The notes beneath the pieces are model-generated. The model had not been told where the DNA came from and did not search any database. It was given only the letters and a program-made list of their open reading frames with translations. The translations under genes were made by a program, and so were the position numbers. Shown here piece after piece: positions 26,774-35,901 of a stretch of 64,000 bases of DNA. The DNA comes from Ktedonobacterales bacterium. GTDB lineage: Bacteria; Chloroflexota; Ktedonobacteria; Ktedonobacterales; DATBGS01. The stretch's first letter is position 1. The number at the start of each line of letters is the position of its first letter. Location of the stretch: assembly GCA_036557285.1 (NCBI GenBank), contig DATBHW010000003.1, forward strand, positions 173,598-237,597, written 5' to 3'.

Positions 26774-27304
26774 ATGGATAAGGTCTATTATCTGGACCTC
26801 CAGACGCTCCTTGAATATCTCCAGGGGCAATCTGCTCTCCTCGTTACTGAGGTCAATGTACCCGGTCAGCGAGAGCCATGCACCGGCTACCTTTTTTTCA
26901 GAAACACCATGATCATCGGCTGCCTGATCCAGGCAGCCGATGATGGTATCTGGCGCGAAGGGGAGCAGGCATATCAATTGCTCAAGGCAAATGAGGAGTG
27001 GCGGGTGCGTATGGACCTTGACATTGAACAGGAGTATTGGCGCATAAAGCAGCCAGAGAACAAATCTCATCGGACGCCTCTCCCAAGGCCAGCGCCTCCC
27101 GTCTATGTGCCCAGGCCATCCGCGCTTGTAGATGCCTCCGTACTGGAACCTTTCTCGGCAAAACAACGCTTGATTCTGCGCATGGTCCTCGCGCTGGTCA
27201 ATGGACAGCGCACTTCGGAGCAAATTAAAGCGCAGCTTCGTCTGCCCGCCGAGGTTGTTGATGAGGCGCTCAGGAACCTCTACGCGCTGAAGGTGATCGA
27301 GTGA
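26774..27304 (+). CDS. Hypothetical protein with C-terminal winged-helix-like region
   Basis: 176 aa. The N-terminal part (about 1-80) is alpha/beta with TLLEYLQGQSALLVTEV and TGYLFFRNTMIIGCLI, reminiscent of DUF4388-type modules. A Pro-rich linker with RPAPPVYVPRPS leads to about 50 residues (QRLILRMVLALVNGQRTSEQIKAQL) of winged-helix character, similar in plan to the protein at 45088-45429. No function known. It precedes a membrane sensor-like gene by 114 nt. Confidence 0.65.
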   Translation: MDKVYYLDLQTLLEYLQGQSALLVTEVNVPGQREPCTGYLFFRNTMIIGCLIQAADDGIWREGEQAYQLLKANEEWRVRMDLDIEQEYWRIKQPENKSHRTPLPRPAPPVYVPRPSALVDASVLEPFSAKQRLILRMVLALVNGQRTSEQIKAQLRLPAEVVDEALRNLYALKVIE

Positions 27305-27418
27305 AGCGCCCCGACGCTGAAGCGCAGCGTTTATACACCCTTCGATAACATTGCCTGGAAGGAGGGCGCGGCTGCTCTCACCCGTCTCAGGAGATGAGCG
27401 TCTGCTGCGCGAAGACCG

Positions 27419-28447
27419 ATGAAATCCTTTCTTGCCTGGTGGTATGGAGTCTCTCTCCCCCAACGAGAGCCGGATACCACGCCCGCCGAACGTGAGCGTA
27501 CCCGTTACGCGCGCCTTACCAGCACGTTTTCGTTGCTCATCGTGTGCATCACCTTTCCGCTGGCTGTGAACACCATCATCAACCGGGTGACTCCCAGCGG
27601 GCCGATTGTGGCCGTGATCGGGCTGGCCTGCGCGGCAAGCGCCATTGTCTGCAACAAACTGGGGTTCAATCGGGCAGCGGCGTTTCTGCTCATCCTCGAC
27701 ACCACGATGCTGGTGGCAGGCGCGCTGCTCAGGAACGATCTTGACCCGGCGTTCGTCCCAGTTTTCTGCTCGCTCGTCATTACGATTCTGCTGGCAGGCT
27801 CGCTTATGCCCCCCGTCTTTGCCCTGCTGGTGGGGCTGCTGAACTGCGCTATCATCGTTCTCGACACGCTGTTTCAGAAGCATACCGCCTACTATGATCA
27901 AATGGTACACACCGGCGGGGGTTCGCTGGTCTTCGCGCTGCCCATCTTACTGCAAATTATTGTGGCGGTTGTCACGTATGTCATTCTGAGCAATTTGATT
28001 ACGACCATTCGCCGCGCTGACCGCGCTGAAGAGATTGTCGCGCTCCAGAAAGAGATCGTGAACCATCAGCGGCGGCGCAATGAGGAGCGAGAGGAACTGG
28101 AGGCAGGGATCGCTGAGATCGCCCAGGCGTATGCTGCTATCGCCAATGGTGATCTGGAGACGCGCGTGCAGGTGGCCCCTCAAAGCCTGCTCTGGCAGGT
28201 TGCCGCGCCTCTGAACACTCTGCTCAGCCGCGCCCAGCACTGGAAGCAGAACTCTGACCAGTGGGAGAGAACCCTCCTTGCCATCAAGTATGTTCGCCAG
28301 GAGCTACAACAGGCCAGGGCGCTGCGCGTTCCGCCTGCATTCCAGCAGCCAACTGAGACTCCCGTTGATCTCTTGATTCCCGAAGTGTATATGCTCTCTC
28401 GGCAGGCATACCGACCGACACACTCCCGCCCCGCTGACAACCGCTAG
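27419..28447 (+). CDS. Membrane protein with HAMP-like C-terminal region
   Basis: 342 aa. Six membrane helices (about residues 33-195), then a coiled coil (EEIVALQKEIVNHQRRRNEE) and a HAMP-like segment (AQAYAAIANGDLETRVQV), and a 90-residue tail without catalytic domain. It looks like the sensor half of a signalling protein without kinase or cyclase. It may work with the hypothetical protein encoded upstream. The start lacks a clear ribosome site. Confidence 0.7.
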   Translation: MKSFLAWWYGVSLPQREPDTTPAERERTRYARLTSTFSLLIVCITFPLAVNTIINRVTPSGPIVAVIGLACAASAIVCNKLGFNRAAAFLLILDTTMLVAGALLRNDLDPAFVPVFCSLVITILLAGSLMPPVFALLVGLLNCAIIVLDTLFQKHTAYYDQMVHTGGGSLVFALPILLQIIVAVVTYVILSNLITTIRRADRAEEIVALQKEIVNHQRRRNEEREELEAGIAEIAQAYAAIANGDLETRVQVAPQSLLWQVAAPLNTLLSRAQHWKQNSDQWERTLLAIKYVRQELQQARALRVPPAFQQPTETPVDLLIPEVYMLSRQAYRPTHSRPADNR

Positions 28448-28512
28448 CGCCAGCGTCTCTCTTCATATACAAGGAGCCATACCAAATCTGCTTGAAGAGG
28501 AGCAGTTTACCT

Positions 28513-28566
28513 GCAGCGCCGCCTTCCAGACAGCAAGTCGTCTAGCCGCCTGGAAGGCGGCGCTAC
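28513..28566. repeat. Short type A repeat core
   Basis: GCAGCGCCGCC ... GGCGGCGCTAC, the shortest copy (54 bp), between the membrane protein gene and the convergent acyltransferase gene. Confidence 0.65.
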
Positions 28567-28584
28567 AAGGAGAGTCGCGGGCAT

Positions 28585-30078
28585 TCAAGAAGAAGTGGGC
28601 TGAAGCGCCCCGGTCACTTCCGCCTGGGGCTGGAGGACGGCTTCCAGCGCGGCAAGCTCGTTCGCGCAGTAACGCACCGGATTTTCCCAATAGCGGCTGC
28701 TGCGGGCGTTGTTGATCGTTTTGGCGGAGACGAGATAGCCGCCCTGCTGATCCGAGACGATCAGGTGATGCGCCTGAGCATAGGCGATGAAGTCGCGCAG
28801 GCGACGGCGCAGCCCCCGCTCCTTCAAGAGATCACGCTGGACCCACGCGCCCAGATCGGCCAGCCGCCGCGCTTCGGCCAGCAGGAGCGGAGCCTCTGCC
28901 TGCGGGTCAAACTGATAGGGTGGGCGTTCCAGAAGCGCCAGCAGGCGCGCGCTGCCAAGCTGGCTCATCGTCACCGTCGTCTGGCGGGCCAGGGCGCGAG
29001 CCACCTGCTGGTCCTGTTCGGCCCGCTCCAGGTCGCGCAGGCCGAGCAGTTCGGGGCCAACAGCCAGGCAGGCGATTATACGGCGCTTGCTGGTCATGAA
29101 ATCATAGGTCACATTGGAAGGCAGGCAGCGCACATCAGGCCGCATCCTATCGAGTAAGCTGTGAAGTCCGCTGCGCAGGCGCATTACGCGGCCATCCAGC
29201 GTGACAGCTCCCTCCGGCGCGAACCAGAGCGTATCGCCCGTCTCCATTGAACGCGAAAGCCGCTCCAGTTGTTGATCAATCGTTTCGCGCAGATGCTCGC
29301 GCAGGCGCTGGTAGCGGATAGGCGTCAGGTATTGGGCATAGATTGGCCGGTTAGTCAGCAAGCGATAGTCCCAGCCCAGCACGTCGCTCAGTTGAAGCGC
29401 GCGCGCTTCTTTTGCGGCATGCCCGCGCTTCTCGCTTTGGGGCTTTTCTCTTCGGGTCAGCGCGTCCTCTTGACGGGTAAAGGCCAGCAGCGCCTCCAGG
29501 CTCAAGACATCGCTCAATGGCAGATCGCCCTCTTCTTTGAGGAGCGCCCGGAAGTATTGACGCAGCGTGTATTCAGGGACGCGCAGAATGGGATAGGCGC
29601 GCATGCGGCTGGCGATGGGCGCAAAGCTCGTGGCGTCCAGCAGGCGCTGCGCCCAGGTGGGCCAGTTGCGATAGCCAGCGACGGTTGCCAGGAAGCCGCG
29701 ATCCCAGATGTCGGCGCGCCCGGCAAAGCCGATGCGGCGGCCATCAGGCGCGAGCCAGCCGCGATGATAATAGCTGTAAGCCGCGAACAGAATGGGATCC
29801 CAGTCGCGCTTGTGGGTAGAAATCACAAGCGTGGCAGAAAAGGGACGCGCGAGCGACCAACGGGAGCGAGGACCTCTCGCTCGACGAGGCCCAGCCGAGG
29901 CAAGCGTCCCTTCCCGCAGGGAAGGCGGGCCGTAGTGTTCGGCCATGCCATACAACTGCACGCGCATACCCAGGTGGAACCCCCAATAGACGCCGTTGCC
30001 GATGGTCCAGTAAAAAAGTTCGCGGGGTCTGAGGTTGGTGATGAGGTCACGGATGATGCGGCGCGGACTGATCTGCAT
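28585..30078 (-). CDS. PlsC-type acyltransferase with in-frame repeat insertion
   Basis: 497 aa. HX4D motif HKRDWD (H89-D94) and a later APEG motif mark a glycerophospholipid-type acyltransferase. It is a paralogue of the gene directly upstream. Compared with that paralogue it has about 27 extra residues (53-80, SLREGTLASAGPRRARGPRS...) just before the HX4D motif, and these are encoded exactly by a type B repeat at 29839-29926 with no frame change. The insert precedes the catalytic strand, so activity may be affected. ATG 30078 has GGAG upstream, 36 nt after the paralogue. Confidence 0.82.
   Translation of the reverse strand: MQISPRRIIRDLITNLRPRELFYWTIGNGVYWGFHLGMRVQLYGMAEHYGPPSLREGTLASAGPRRARGPRSRWSLARPFSATLVISTHKRDWDPILFAAYSYYHRGWLAPDGRRIGFAGRADIWDRGFLATVAGYRNWPTWAQRLLDATSFAPIASRMRAYPILRVPEYTLRQYFRALLKEEGDLPLSDVLSLEALLAFTRQEDALTRREKPQSEKRGHAAKEARALQLSDVLGWDYRLLTNRPIYAQYLTPIRYQRLREHLRETIDQQLERLSRSMETGDTLWFAPEGAVTLDGRVMRLRSGLHSLLDRMRPDVRCLPSNVTYDFMTSKRRIIACLAVGPELLGLRDLERAEQDQQVARALARQTTVTMSQLGSARLLALLERPPYQFDPQAEAPLLLAEARRLADLGAWVQRDLLKERGLRRRLRDFIAYAQAHHLIVSDQQGGYLVSAKTINNARSSRYWENPVRYCANELAALEAVLQPQAEVTGALQPTSS
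29839..29926. repeat. Type B repeat inside an acyltransferase coding sequence
   Basis: AAGGGACGCGCGAGCGACC to GCGTCCCTTCCCGCAGGGA, about 88 bp, read through in frame by the minus-strand acyltransferase gene. GGGACGC and GCGTCCC form its inverted ends. Confidence 0.8.
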
Positions 30079-30114
30079 AGCTGCTCCTTGGTCGTCGCAG
30101 GGCCAGGAGCAGGC

Positions 30115-31560
30115 TCATTGGTTGGCGGTGACGCTCCTCCCCTGCTGTGCCAGCGCCCCTTCCAGAGCCGCCAGTTCGTTGGCTGAATAGCGTGGATTCA
30201 GCCAGAAGAAGGTTTCTCGCTGCTGCTGGAAGGGCGCGGGATTCACGCGATAGGTCTGGTCAGGCTGGCGGGTGAGCAGCCCGTGACGCAGGCCATAGGC
30301 GAGGAAGGCGCGGAGCCGTCGCCCTCTCTGGCGCGGCTCGCCTAATCCTCGCTCAAGGCGGATGCCTTGCGCCGCCAGCAGTTGCACATTTTGGGCCAGC
30401 GCCGCGTGGGCCATCTCGAAGCTGAAGGTTGGCGGCTCCTGTTGCAGACGCTCCAGGAGGAAGCGGCTGCCCAGCATGCTCATGGTAACAACCGTCTGGC
30501 CGGTGATGGCTGTGATCACCGCCTGGCCCAATGCTTTTCGTTCCAGGTCCGCCAGCCTGCGGCCTGGATCGCTGGACGGCGCCGGGCGCCGCCCCTCTCG
30601 CTCCCGTTGGTCGCTCGCGCGCTCCAGTCTTATGAGCGGCGGGCCAACGGAGATACAGGCGCGCATACGGTCTGTCGTCATGAAATCATAGGTCACATTG
30701 ACGGGCAGAATGCGCGTATCAGGGGGCATGATGGCAAGTAAACTATGCAGGCTCTCGCGCACGCGGCGGGGTGCGCCGTCCTGGGTAATCATGCCTTCAG
30801 GGGCCAACCAGAGGGTATCGCCCCGCGCCAGCGCGCCCAGGGCGGTTCGCAACTGGCGATCAATTTTCGCGCGCTGGCGCGTTTTATAGGCTTCGTATCG
30901 CTCTGGAAGCAGCGCGCCCCGCCGCAAGCGGCTCATCAGCGGCTCGCGGTAGTCCCAGGTGAGAATGTCGCTGAGGCGCAGTTCGCGGCTGGGGCGTGGA
31001 CGGAAGCGACGGGAACGTTTCGCTGCTGCCTCGGCCCACTGGTCTAGCTGCTCTAAATACGCGGGGCTGAAGACCTCCTTCAGCGGCAGATCGCCCTGCT
31101 CCGCGCGCAGCTCGAAGAGATACTGGCGCGTGCTGAACTCCAGCAGGCGCACGATGGGATAGGCGCGCAGAGGGCCGATGATGGGAGTCAGGGTGATATG
31201 ATCCAGCAGCCACATGGTCCAGCGCGGCCAATCACGATAGCTGACGATTTCAGCCAGAAAGCCGCGCGAAAACATGTCTTCGCGGCCCACAAAAGCCATG
31301 CGCCGACCATCGGGCCGGAGCCAGCCGCGCTGATAATACAGCTTGATGGCACAGAGCAGCGGATCCCAGTCGCGCTTGTGGCTGCACAGCAGCAATGTCC
31401 CCTGGGCAGGCGGCGCGTAGTGTTCGCCGCCGAACACCTGCGTCCGCATGGCGCCCGTGAAGACCAGCAGCAGAAAGTTCTGAACCAGCCAGTAGGCGAA
31501 CTCGCGGGGCCGCAGGTTCAGCCGCAGTTCATGCCACTGGCGGCGGAGTATATCACCCAT
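30115..31560 (-). CDS. PlsC-type acyltransferase, paralogue, also with repeat-derived insert
   Basis: 481 aa. HKRDWDP near residue 60, APEGMITQDG near 245, and the same overall plan as the neighbour at 28585-30078. Residues about 312-336 (ERASDQREREGRRPAPSSDP) are absent from the neighbour and correspond to a type B repeat core at 30595-30622 read in frame. ATG 31560 aligns with the neighbour's start; the in-frame extension upstream would overlap the toxin gene. Likely acts at the inner membrane face in lipid remodelling; acyl acceptor unknown. Confidence 0.82.
   Translation of the reverse strand: MGDILRRQWHELRLNLRPREFAYWLVQNFLLLVFTGAMRTQVFGGEHYAPPAQGTLLLCSHKRDWDPLLCAIKLYYQRGWLRPDGRRMAFVGREDMFSRGFLAEIVSYRDWPRWTMWLLDHITLTPIIGPLRAYPIVRLLEFSTRQYLFELRAEQGDLPLKEVFSPAYLEQLDQWAEAAAKRSRRFRPRPSRELRLSDILTWDYREPLMSRLRRGALLPERYEAYKTRQRAKIDRQLRTALGALARGDTLWLAPEGMITQDGAPRRVRESLHSLLAIMPPDTRILPVNVTYDFMTTDRMRACISVGPPLIRLERASDQREREGRRPAPSSDPGRRLADLERKALGQAVITAITGQTVVTMSMLGSRFLLERLQQEPPTFSFEMAHAALAQNVQLLAAQGIRLERGLGEPRQRGRRLRAFLAYGLRHGLLTRQPDQTYRVNPAPFQQQRETFFWLNPRYSANELAALEGALAQQGRSVTANQ
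30595..30622. repeat. Truncated type B repeat inside the second acyltransferase
   Basis: CTCTCGCTCCCGTTGGTCGC and onward, the inverse of the type B core, in the reading frame of the minus-strand gene. Confidence 0.75.
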
Positions 31561-31570
31561 CGCGCGCTTC

Positions 31571-31873
31571 TCATGGGTTATCCAAAATCTCGTGACCGCC
31601 GATCCGACGCCAGATGACATGTACGTCGCCAGCGTCGGCAGAAGCGCCGAGTTGAAAGGTTGCCCGGCCATCATCAGCCCAGGTCATCTCCCATACCTCT
31701 TTCCGGCTCTGCACTCCCTTGATCCGCAGACCCTTCCGAACGCCGCGAATCCCTTTGCCCAGCTTCAAGTCGGCAACCAGTTTGCGCCGGGCAAGTTGAA
31801 ACACACGCTGCTCTTCCCGCGTGAGCCGCGCCCAATCATGCCAGAAGGAATCTTCCACATCATACGTCGGCAT
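31571..31873 (-). CDS. RelE/ParE-like toxin
   Basis: 100 aa. Basic small protein with helices FWHDWARLTREEQRVFQLARRKLV then strands RIKGVQSRKEVWEMTWA and DVHVIWRRIGGHEIL, the RelE-superfamily plan. It overlaps the antitoxin gene by 14 nt on the same strand, the antitoxin coming first. Its stop lies only 10 nt before the acyltransferase start, so the transcript probably continues. An mRNA interferase role is inferred from family. Confidence 0.75.
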   Translation of the reverse strand: MPTYDVEDSFWHDWARLTREEQRVFQLARRKLVADLKLGKGIRGVRKGLRIKGVQSRKEVWEMTWADDGRATFQLGASADAGDVHVIWRRIGGHEILDNP

Positions 31874-32111
31874 CGGTATACTCGCTGGGGTCTGCCTCTA
31901 TTGGCTGGGCCTCAACCCAGGCAATATCGTCGTCATCCATGCCCAGCGCCCGCATGAACTCCTCATCGCTGTGGAAGGTACGGCGCTCGCGCGTCTGCTC
32001 TTGTTCGTTCACCCAGGCTGCGATCAAATCCTCGGGTGTTTGCCCTTGCGCTTTCGCCAGGCGCTCCAGCGTTTGATAGACGGCATCGGGAAGAGTGACT
32101 GTCTGTGCCAT
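31860..32111 (-). CDS. Antitoxin partner
   Basis: 83 aa. N-terminal QTVTLPDAVYQTLERLAKAQGQTPEDLIAAWV resembles a ribbon-helix-helix DNA-binding module; the acidic C-terminal half (DEEFMRALGMDDDDIAWVEAQPIE) would wrap the toxin. ATG 32111 has GGAGG 8 nt upstream. A 6-bp inverted repeat lies 21 nt before the start, a likely self-operator. Confidence 0.75.
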   Translation of the reverse strand: MAQTVTLPDAVYQTLERLAKAQGQTPEDLIAAWVNEQEQTRERRTFHSDEEFMRALGMDDDDIAWVEAQPIEADPSEYTDADV

Positions 32112-32131
32112 CAGGCGCCTCCTCTCTACGG

Positions 32132-32144
32132 ATGCTTTAAGCAT
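32132..32144. promoter_or_regulatory. Putative toxin-antitoxin operator
   Basis: ATGCTT-T-AAGCAT, a perfect 6-bp inverted repeat 21 nt upstream of the antitoxin start codon. Confidence 0.45.
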
Positions 32145-32189
32145 ACCACAAGGAGCCAGGAAGCGCGTAAGCGCATCCCGCGCGGCTGG

Positions 32190-33359
32190 CTACCGCTCTT
32201 TTTGATAGGCCGGGGCGGGCAAGGCAGGCGGCCAGACCACGCGGGGCAAGATAGACGGGTGATAATGCACCTTGAGGGGAATCTGCCCAACCCAGCGCGT
32301 GGCTTCTCGCTGGGCCAGCAGCGCCTCTTGCTTCGCCAGATAGCGATCAGGAATGAACTGAATGATCGCGCCGGGCAAGCCCATGAGGACATTGAGCGCC
32401 AGCAAGCTCAGCGAAAGCTGGATCGCCAGGCCACTCGCCACGCCCAGCGCGCCCAGGAAATAGATCAGCGCGCTGTCGCGCGCGCCCACCCCGGCAAACG
32501 AAATGGGCAGGGCTTGCGCGATGCAAACCAGGGTCATCACCCACGCCAGGTTGAGGAAAGAGACGTGGATGCCCAGGCCCAGGCCAAATTGGTAGGCCGT
32601 CGCCACCAGGGCCAGTTGATAGACCAGGCTCAGAGCCAGCACATAGCCGAGCCGATGCCAGGTCGTTTGATAGGAGCGCAGGCCATCCCACAGAGGCGCC
32701 AGCCACTCCCCTGGCAGGGTATCGCTCTGCTGATGCGGAGCAGCGTGGGTCTGCGGCCACAGGCGCTGCCAGGGAATGCGCAGTTTGCGGCTCACAGGCC
32801 GCAGCACGCGATCAACCGGCTGCGAGACACGCGGACTCAGGAAAAGCGCCTGGATACCCAGCACGCTTACCAGAAAGAAGCTCGCCAGACCCATCCAGAC
32901 CGGCCAATTAAACAGATGAGGGTTTAAGAGCAGCCCAACCACCGTAATGAGCGCCGTTGCCAGGAAGACCATCACCTGATCGACGAGCACCGAAGCCCAG
33001 ACTTTGTTCGCCTTATGCGACGAGCGGCCCAGCATCACCGCTTTCACAGCGTTGCCGCTCTCCTGTCCTGGCAGGACAAGGTTATAAAACAAGGCAATAT
33101 AGGTCAGGCGCAAAATGCGCAAGATGCCGACCCGAATGCCTTGTTCGCGGAGCAACTCGCGCCACTTATAGGACGCCGCCAGGATGGCGACCAGATAACA
33201 GCCTGCCGCAGCGGCCAGCGGCCAGCCCGCCACATGGCTCAACATCCCCGTAATATCAACGAAGGTAAAATGACCAAAATAAAACACCAGCCAGATCAGC
33301 CCAACGCTCGCGGCTAACCGACCTACATGAATCGCCGTCTTAAGTATTCGTCCGCGCAA
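32190..33359 (-). CDS. Flippase-like membrane protein (UPF0104/LPG synthase TM family)
   Basis: 389 aa with about eight membrane helices and the family pattern ILRLTYIALFYNLVLPGQESGNAVKA, followed by SFAGVGARDSALIYFLG. These proteins are the transmembrane half of lysyl-phosphatidylglycerol synthases and lipid flippases; no synthase domain is present. TTG start with AAGGG about 12 nt upstream. A second member lies 127 nt upstream on the same strand. Confidence 0.82.
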   Translation of the reverse strand: MRGRILKTAIHVGRLAASVGLIWLVFYFGHFTFVDITGMLSHVAGWPLAAAAGCYLVAILAASYKWRELLREQGIRVGILRILRLTYIALFYNLVLPGQESGNAVKAVMLGRSSHKANKVWASVLVDQVMVFLATALITVVGLLLNPHLFNWPVWMGLASFFLVSVLGIQALFLSPRVSQPVDRVLRPVSRKLRIPWQRLWPQTHAAPHQQSDTLPGEWLAPLWDGLRSYQTTWHRLGYVLALSLVYQLALVATAYQFGLGLGIHVSFLNLAWVMTLVCIAQALPISFAGVGARDSALIYFLGALGVASGLAIQLSLSLLALNVLMGLPGAIIQFIPDRYLAKQEALLAQREATRWVGQIPLKVHYHPSILPRVVWPPALPAPAYQKER

Positions 33360-33486
33360 CGATGCTAAGAACCCTTCTAGCCAGAATGAAGCAGCAATGG
33401 CTCATCCGGGCTTCACATCACCCTGGTTATCAATCTCTCCTGGCCTACATATTACCGCAATGACGTGCTGTTCTGCCTGGTATCTC

Positions 33487-34587
33487 TTAGCCATGCGATG
33501 GCGCTTCAGCTTCTTGATCGCATGGCTCCGCGCCTGCGGTCACATCTTCCTCCCTGCATAGCTGCTGGCTCTTGTCCTCTTTTTCACTATAGCCCTTTTT
33601 TCCCGGTATCCGTTTACGAGACAGCCGACGAATTGTGACGCCGACTTCGCGGTGCAGGCCAATGAGCAGCGTCCCACAGACCAGCAGGATCGCGCCTGTT
33701 GAGAGCAGGCGCAGAGACAGGAAACTGCCCACCGCCACATTCTTGCTGATGCCGAACTGGAGCATGACCCCCAGGCCGGACACCTCCACCGCCCCCAGGT
33801 GTGGCAAGACCGGAACCAGCAGCACAATCACCAGGGAAAAGGCATAGGCAGCGACGGCCTCGGTCCAGCTCCAGTGCTGCGAGGGAGCAATCACTACGTT
33901 GCCGACTATATACAGGATGGTGGCCTGCGCGCCCAGATACAATCCGGTCAGCGGCAGCCCATAGACAAAGGTATGCCAGGAAAAGAGTTGATCGCTGCCT
34001 TTCAGGAAATCCTCGATGCCTTCGCGCACAGAACACAGCCACTTCTGGCGGGGCTGCCACTTTCTCAGCCAGGTGTGCATAAAGCGAGTTCTGAAGAGGA
34101 AGAAGCCGACCAGCAGCATCCCGACCAGCAGAAACGCCGCCGTTGGCCGCACCCAGGGCCAGTCGGGTACGCCGATCACCACCAGCGCCAGCAGGCAGGT
34201 GACAATCTCGGTAATCAGCATCCAGGTGGTTGCCGCCGCCGAGCGCCCCACCCCGGAACCCATCGAGCCTTTCAGCAGGTAATTTTCCAGGTAGACGCCC
34301 ATCGGCAGGCTGTTGCCCATCTCACCCCCCGCGTAAGGCACCAGCAGTTCTTGCCAGCCCGGCTTCAGGCCCAGCCGCCACAGGTAAATCCTCCATTGGG
34401 CCAGCTTCATCACCAGATACAAAACTGCCAGAAAAAAGGCCGGAAGGATCGCGCCCGTTACAGCCGCCTGTAACTCATCGCCGACCTCTCCTGAATTGGC
34501 AATCGTCAACACGAACGCCAGAAGCGCGGCGCTGAGCAACGTTGAGACAATGACTTTCGGGTTCAGAATATATCTCAATGTGTTCTT
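33487..34587 (-). CDS. Flippase-like membrane protein, second member
   Basis: 366 aa, about eight membrane helices, with LLVPYAGGEMGNSLPMGVYLENYLLKG and HLGAVEVSGLGVMLQFGISKN in the places typical of the family. I chose TTG 34587 because GGAGG lies 5 nt upstream and the hydrophobic start NTLRYILNPKVIVSTLL follows at once; a GTG at 34650 would add 21 polar residues. Probably moves or senses a membrane lipid, as inferred for the family; partner unknown. Confidence 0.75.
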   Translation of the reverse strand, partial: KNTLRYILNPKVIVSTLLSAALLAFVLTIANSGEVGDELQAAVTGAILPAFFLAVLYLVMKLAQWRIYLWRLGLKPGWQELLVPYAGGEMGNSLPMGVYLENYLLKGSMGSGVGRSAAATTWMLITEIVTCLLALVVIGVPDWPWVRPTAAFLLVGMLLVGFFLFRTRFMHTWLRKWQPRQKWLCSVREGIEDFLKGSDQLFSWHTFVYGLPLTGLYLGAQATILYIVGNVVIAPSQHWSWTEAVAAYAFSLVIVLLVPVLPHLGAVEVSGLGVMLQFGISKNVAVGSFLSLRLLSTGAILLVCGTLLIGLHREVGVTIRRLSRKRIPGKKGYSEKEDKSQQLCREEDVTAGAEPCDQEAEAPSHG

Positions 34588-34728
34588 CAACAGAGCCTCC
34601 GACGCCTGACGCCCTTCCCGGCGGCAAGGCAGACGAGCGTTACCATTCACGCCCCCTTACAATTGTTCATCCTACATAAGCTATGCTAACAGATGCCAAA
34701 CGTACTGGCAAGCTCAAGAAAATAGCTA

Positions 34729-34758
34729 TTGCCGCAGCGCCGTATCCTGGGCTATACT
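34729..34758 (+). promoter_or_regulatory. Promoter of the nitrilase-family gene
   Basis: TTGCCG (34729-34734), 18-nt spacer, TATACT (34753-34758), 73 nt before the start codon. Confidence 0.5.
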
Positions 34759-34831
34759 GGATTGGCTATCCCTCTTCTCAGCGTTTCACCTCGCAAGATT
34801 CTGCCAGGAACTCTAATAAGGAGGATTTTCA

Positions 34832-35686
34832 ATGGCTCTTCGCGTGGCTGCTGTGCAGATGAACTCTGGCGATGACAAAGCCGCCAATCTGGCCCAGGCC
34901 GAAGCATTGATCGAGCGCGCGGCGCAAAGTGGCGCGCAGGTGATCGCCTTGCCAGAACTCTGGACCTATCTTGGCCCCACCGAGGGCAACATCCCCAATG
35001 CCGAGCCAATCCCTGGCCCAACCACTGACCGCCTCGCCGCGCTTGCCCGCCGCCATCGCGTCACTCTGCACTGTGGCAGCATGCTGGAACGCCCCGATCA
35101 CCCTGGCTCGGATGCGCGCCCCTATAACACTGCCGCCGTCCTTGACCACGATGGCCGCCTGATCGCCAAATATCGCAAAATCCATCTCTTCGACGCCGAA
35201 CCCTACGGCAGCGCCGCGCCCTATCGGGAATCTGACGGCATCCAGCCGGGCGACGAGATTGTGACTTTCGAGGCGGAAGGGCTGCATATCGGTCTGGCGA
35301 CCTGCTACGACCTGCGCTTCCCCGAACTGTTCCGCATCCTGGCGCTGCGCGGCGCGCAGTTGATTATCATGGGGTCGGCCTTCACCATGCAGACGGGCCG
35401 CGACCACTGGGAAACGCTGGTGCGCGCCCGCGCCATTGAAAACGGGCTGTATCTGCTCGCCCCCGATCAGGTGGGCGCGCACCCGCCCAAACGCATGGCC
35501 TATGGCCGCAGCATGATCGTGGACCCCTGGGGCACGGTGCTTGCCCAGGCGCCCGACCTGCCCGGCGTCATCAGCGCGGAGATCAGCCTGGAGCGCCTGG
35601 CCGACGTGCGCCGCCAGATTCCCTCGCTGGCGAATCGGCAGCCACAAGCCTATCGCTGGGCAGAAGAAGTTCTGACAGGCGATTAA
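34832..35686 (+). CDS. Carbon-nitrogen hydrolase (nitrilase superfamily, Nit/omega-amidase branch)
   Basis: 284 aa. Catalytic E42 (ALPELW), K116 (YRKIHLFD) and C158 (ATCYDLRFPE) are in the expected places; the motif CYDLRFPE and DVRRQIPSLANRQPQAY near the C-terminus point to the Nit1/Nit2-like branch that removes deaminated glutathione or alpha-keto-acid amides. AAGGAGG lies 9 nt before ATG 34832. Monocistronic, cytoplasmic. Confidence 0.9.
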   Translation: MALRVAAVQMNSGDDKAANLAQAEALIERAAQSGAQVIALPELWTYLGPTEGNIPNAEPIPGPTTDRLAALARRHRVTLHCGSMLERPDHPGSDARPYNTAAVLDHDGRLIAKYRKIHLFDAEPYGSAAPYRESDGIQPGDEIVTFEAEGLHIGLATCYDLRFPELFRILALRGAQLIIMGSAFTMQTGRDHWETLVRARAIENGLYLLAPDQVGAHPPKRMAYGRSMIVDPWGTVLAQAPDLPGVISAEISLERLADVRRQIPSLANRQPQAYRWAEEVLTGD

Positions 35687-35813
35687 AACCGCCAGCACGC
35701 TGCAACGCCTCTCGCGCCGATATGGTATAAAAGAGATGCCTTTGAGCCAGCCTGAAGCTTCCTGCGTTGCCAGGGAAGCAGGCTAATCCATCGCACTTTT
35801 TGCGGAGGCAGGG

Positions 35814-35886
35814 GAAGGACGCGCGAGCAAGAATACCGGAGGCCCGGCGCGGTCAAGCGGCTCTGGCGCAGCCCTTCCCGAAGGGA
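35814..35886 (+). repeat. Type B repeat forming the leader of a methyltransferase gene
   Basis: AAGGACGCGCGAGCAAG to CCCTTCCCGAAGGGA. Its right end supplies the GGGAGG ribosome-binding sequence of the gene at 35902. Confidence 0.65.
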
Positions 35887-35901
35887 GGATTCATCCACAC
35901 T

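Noticed and set aside
31859..32927. Plus-strand frame of 368 codons over the antitoxin and flippase-like genes
   Set aside because: Gln/Arg-rich shadow of minus-strand membrane protein codons.
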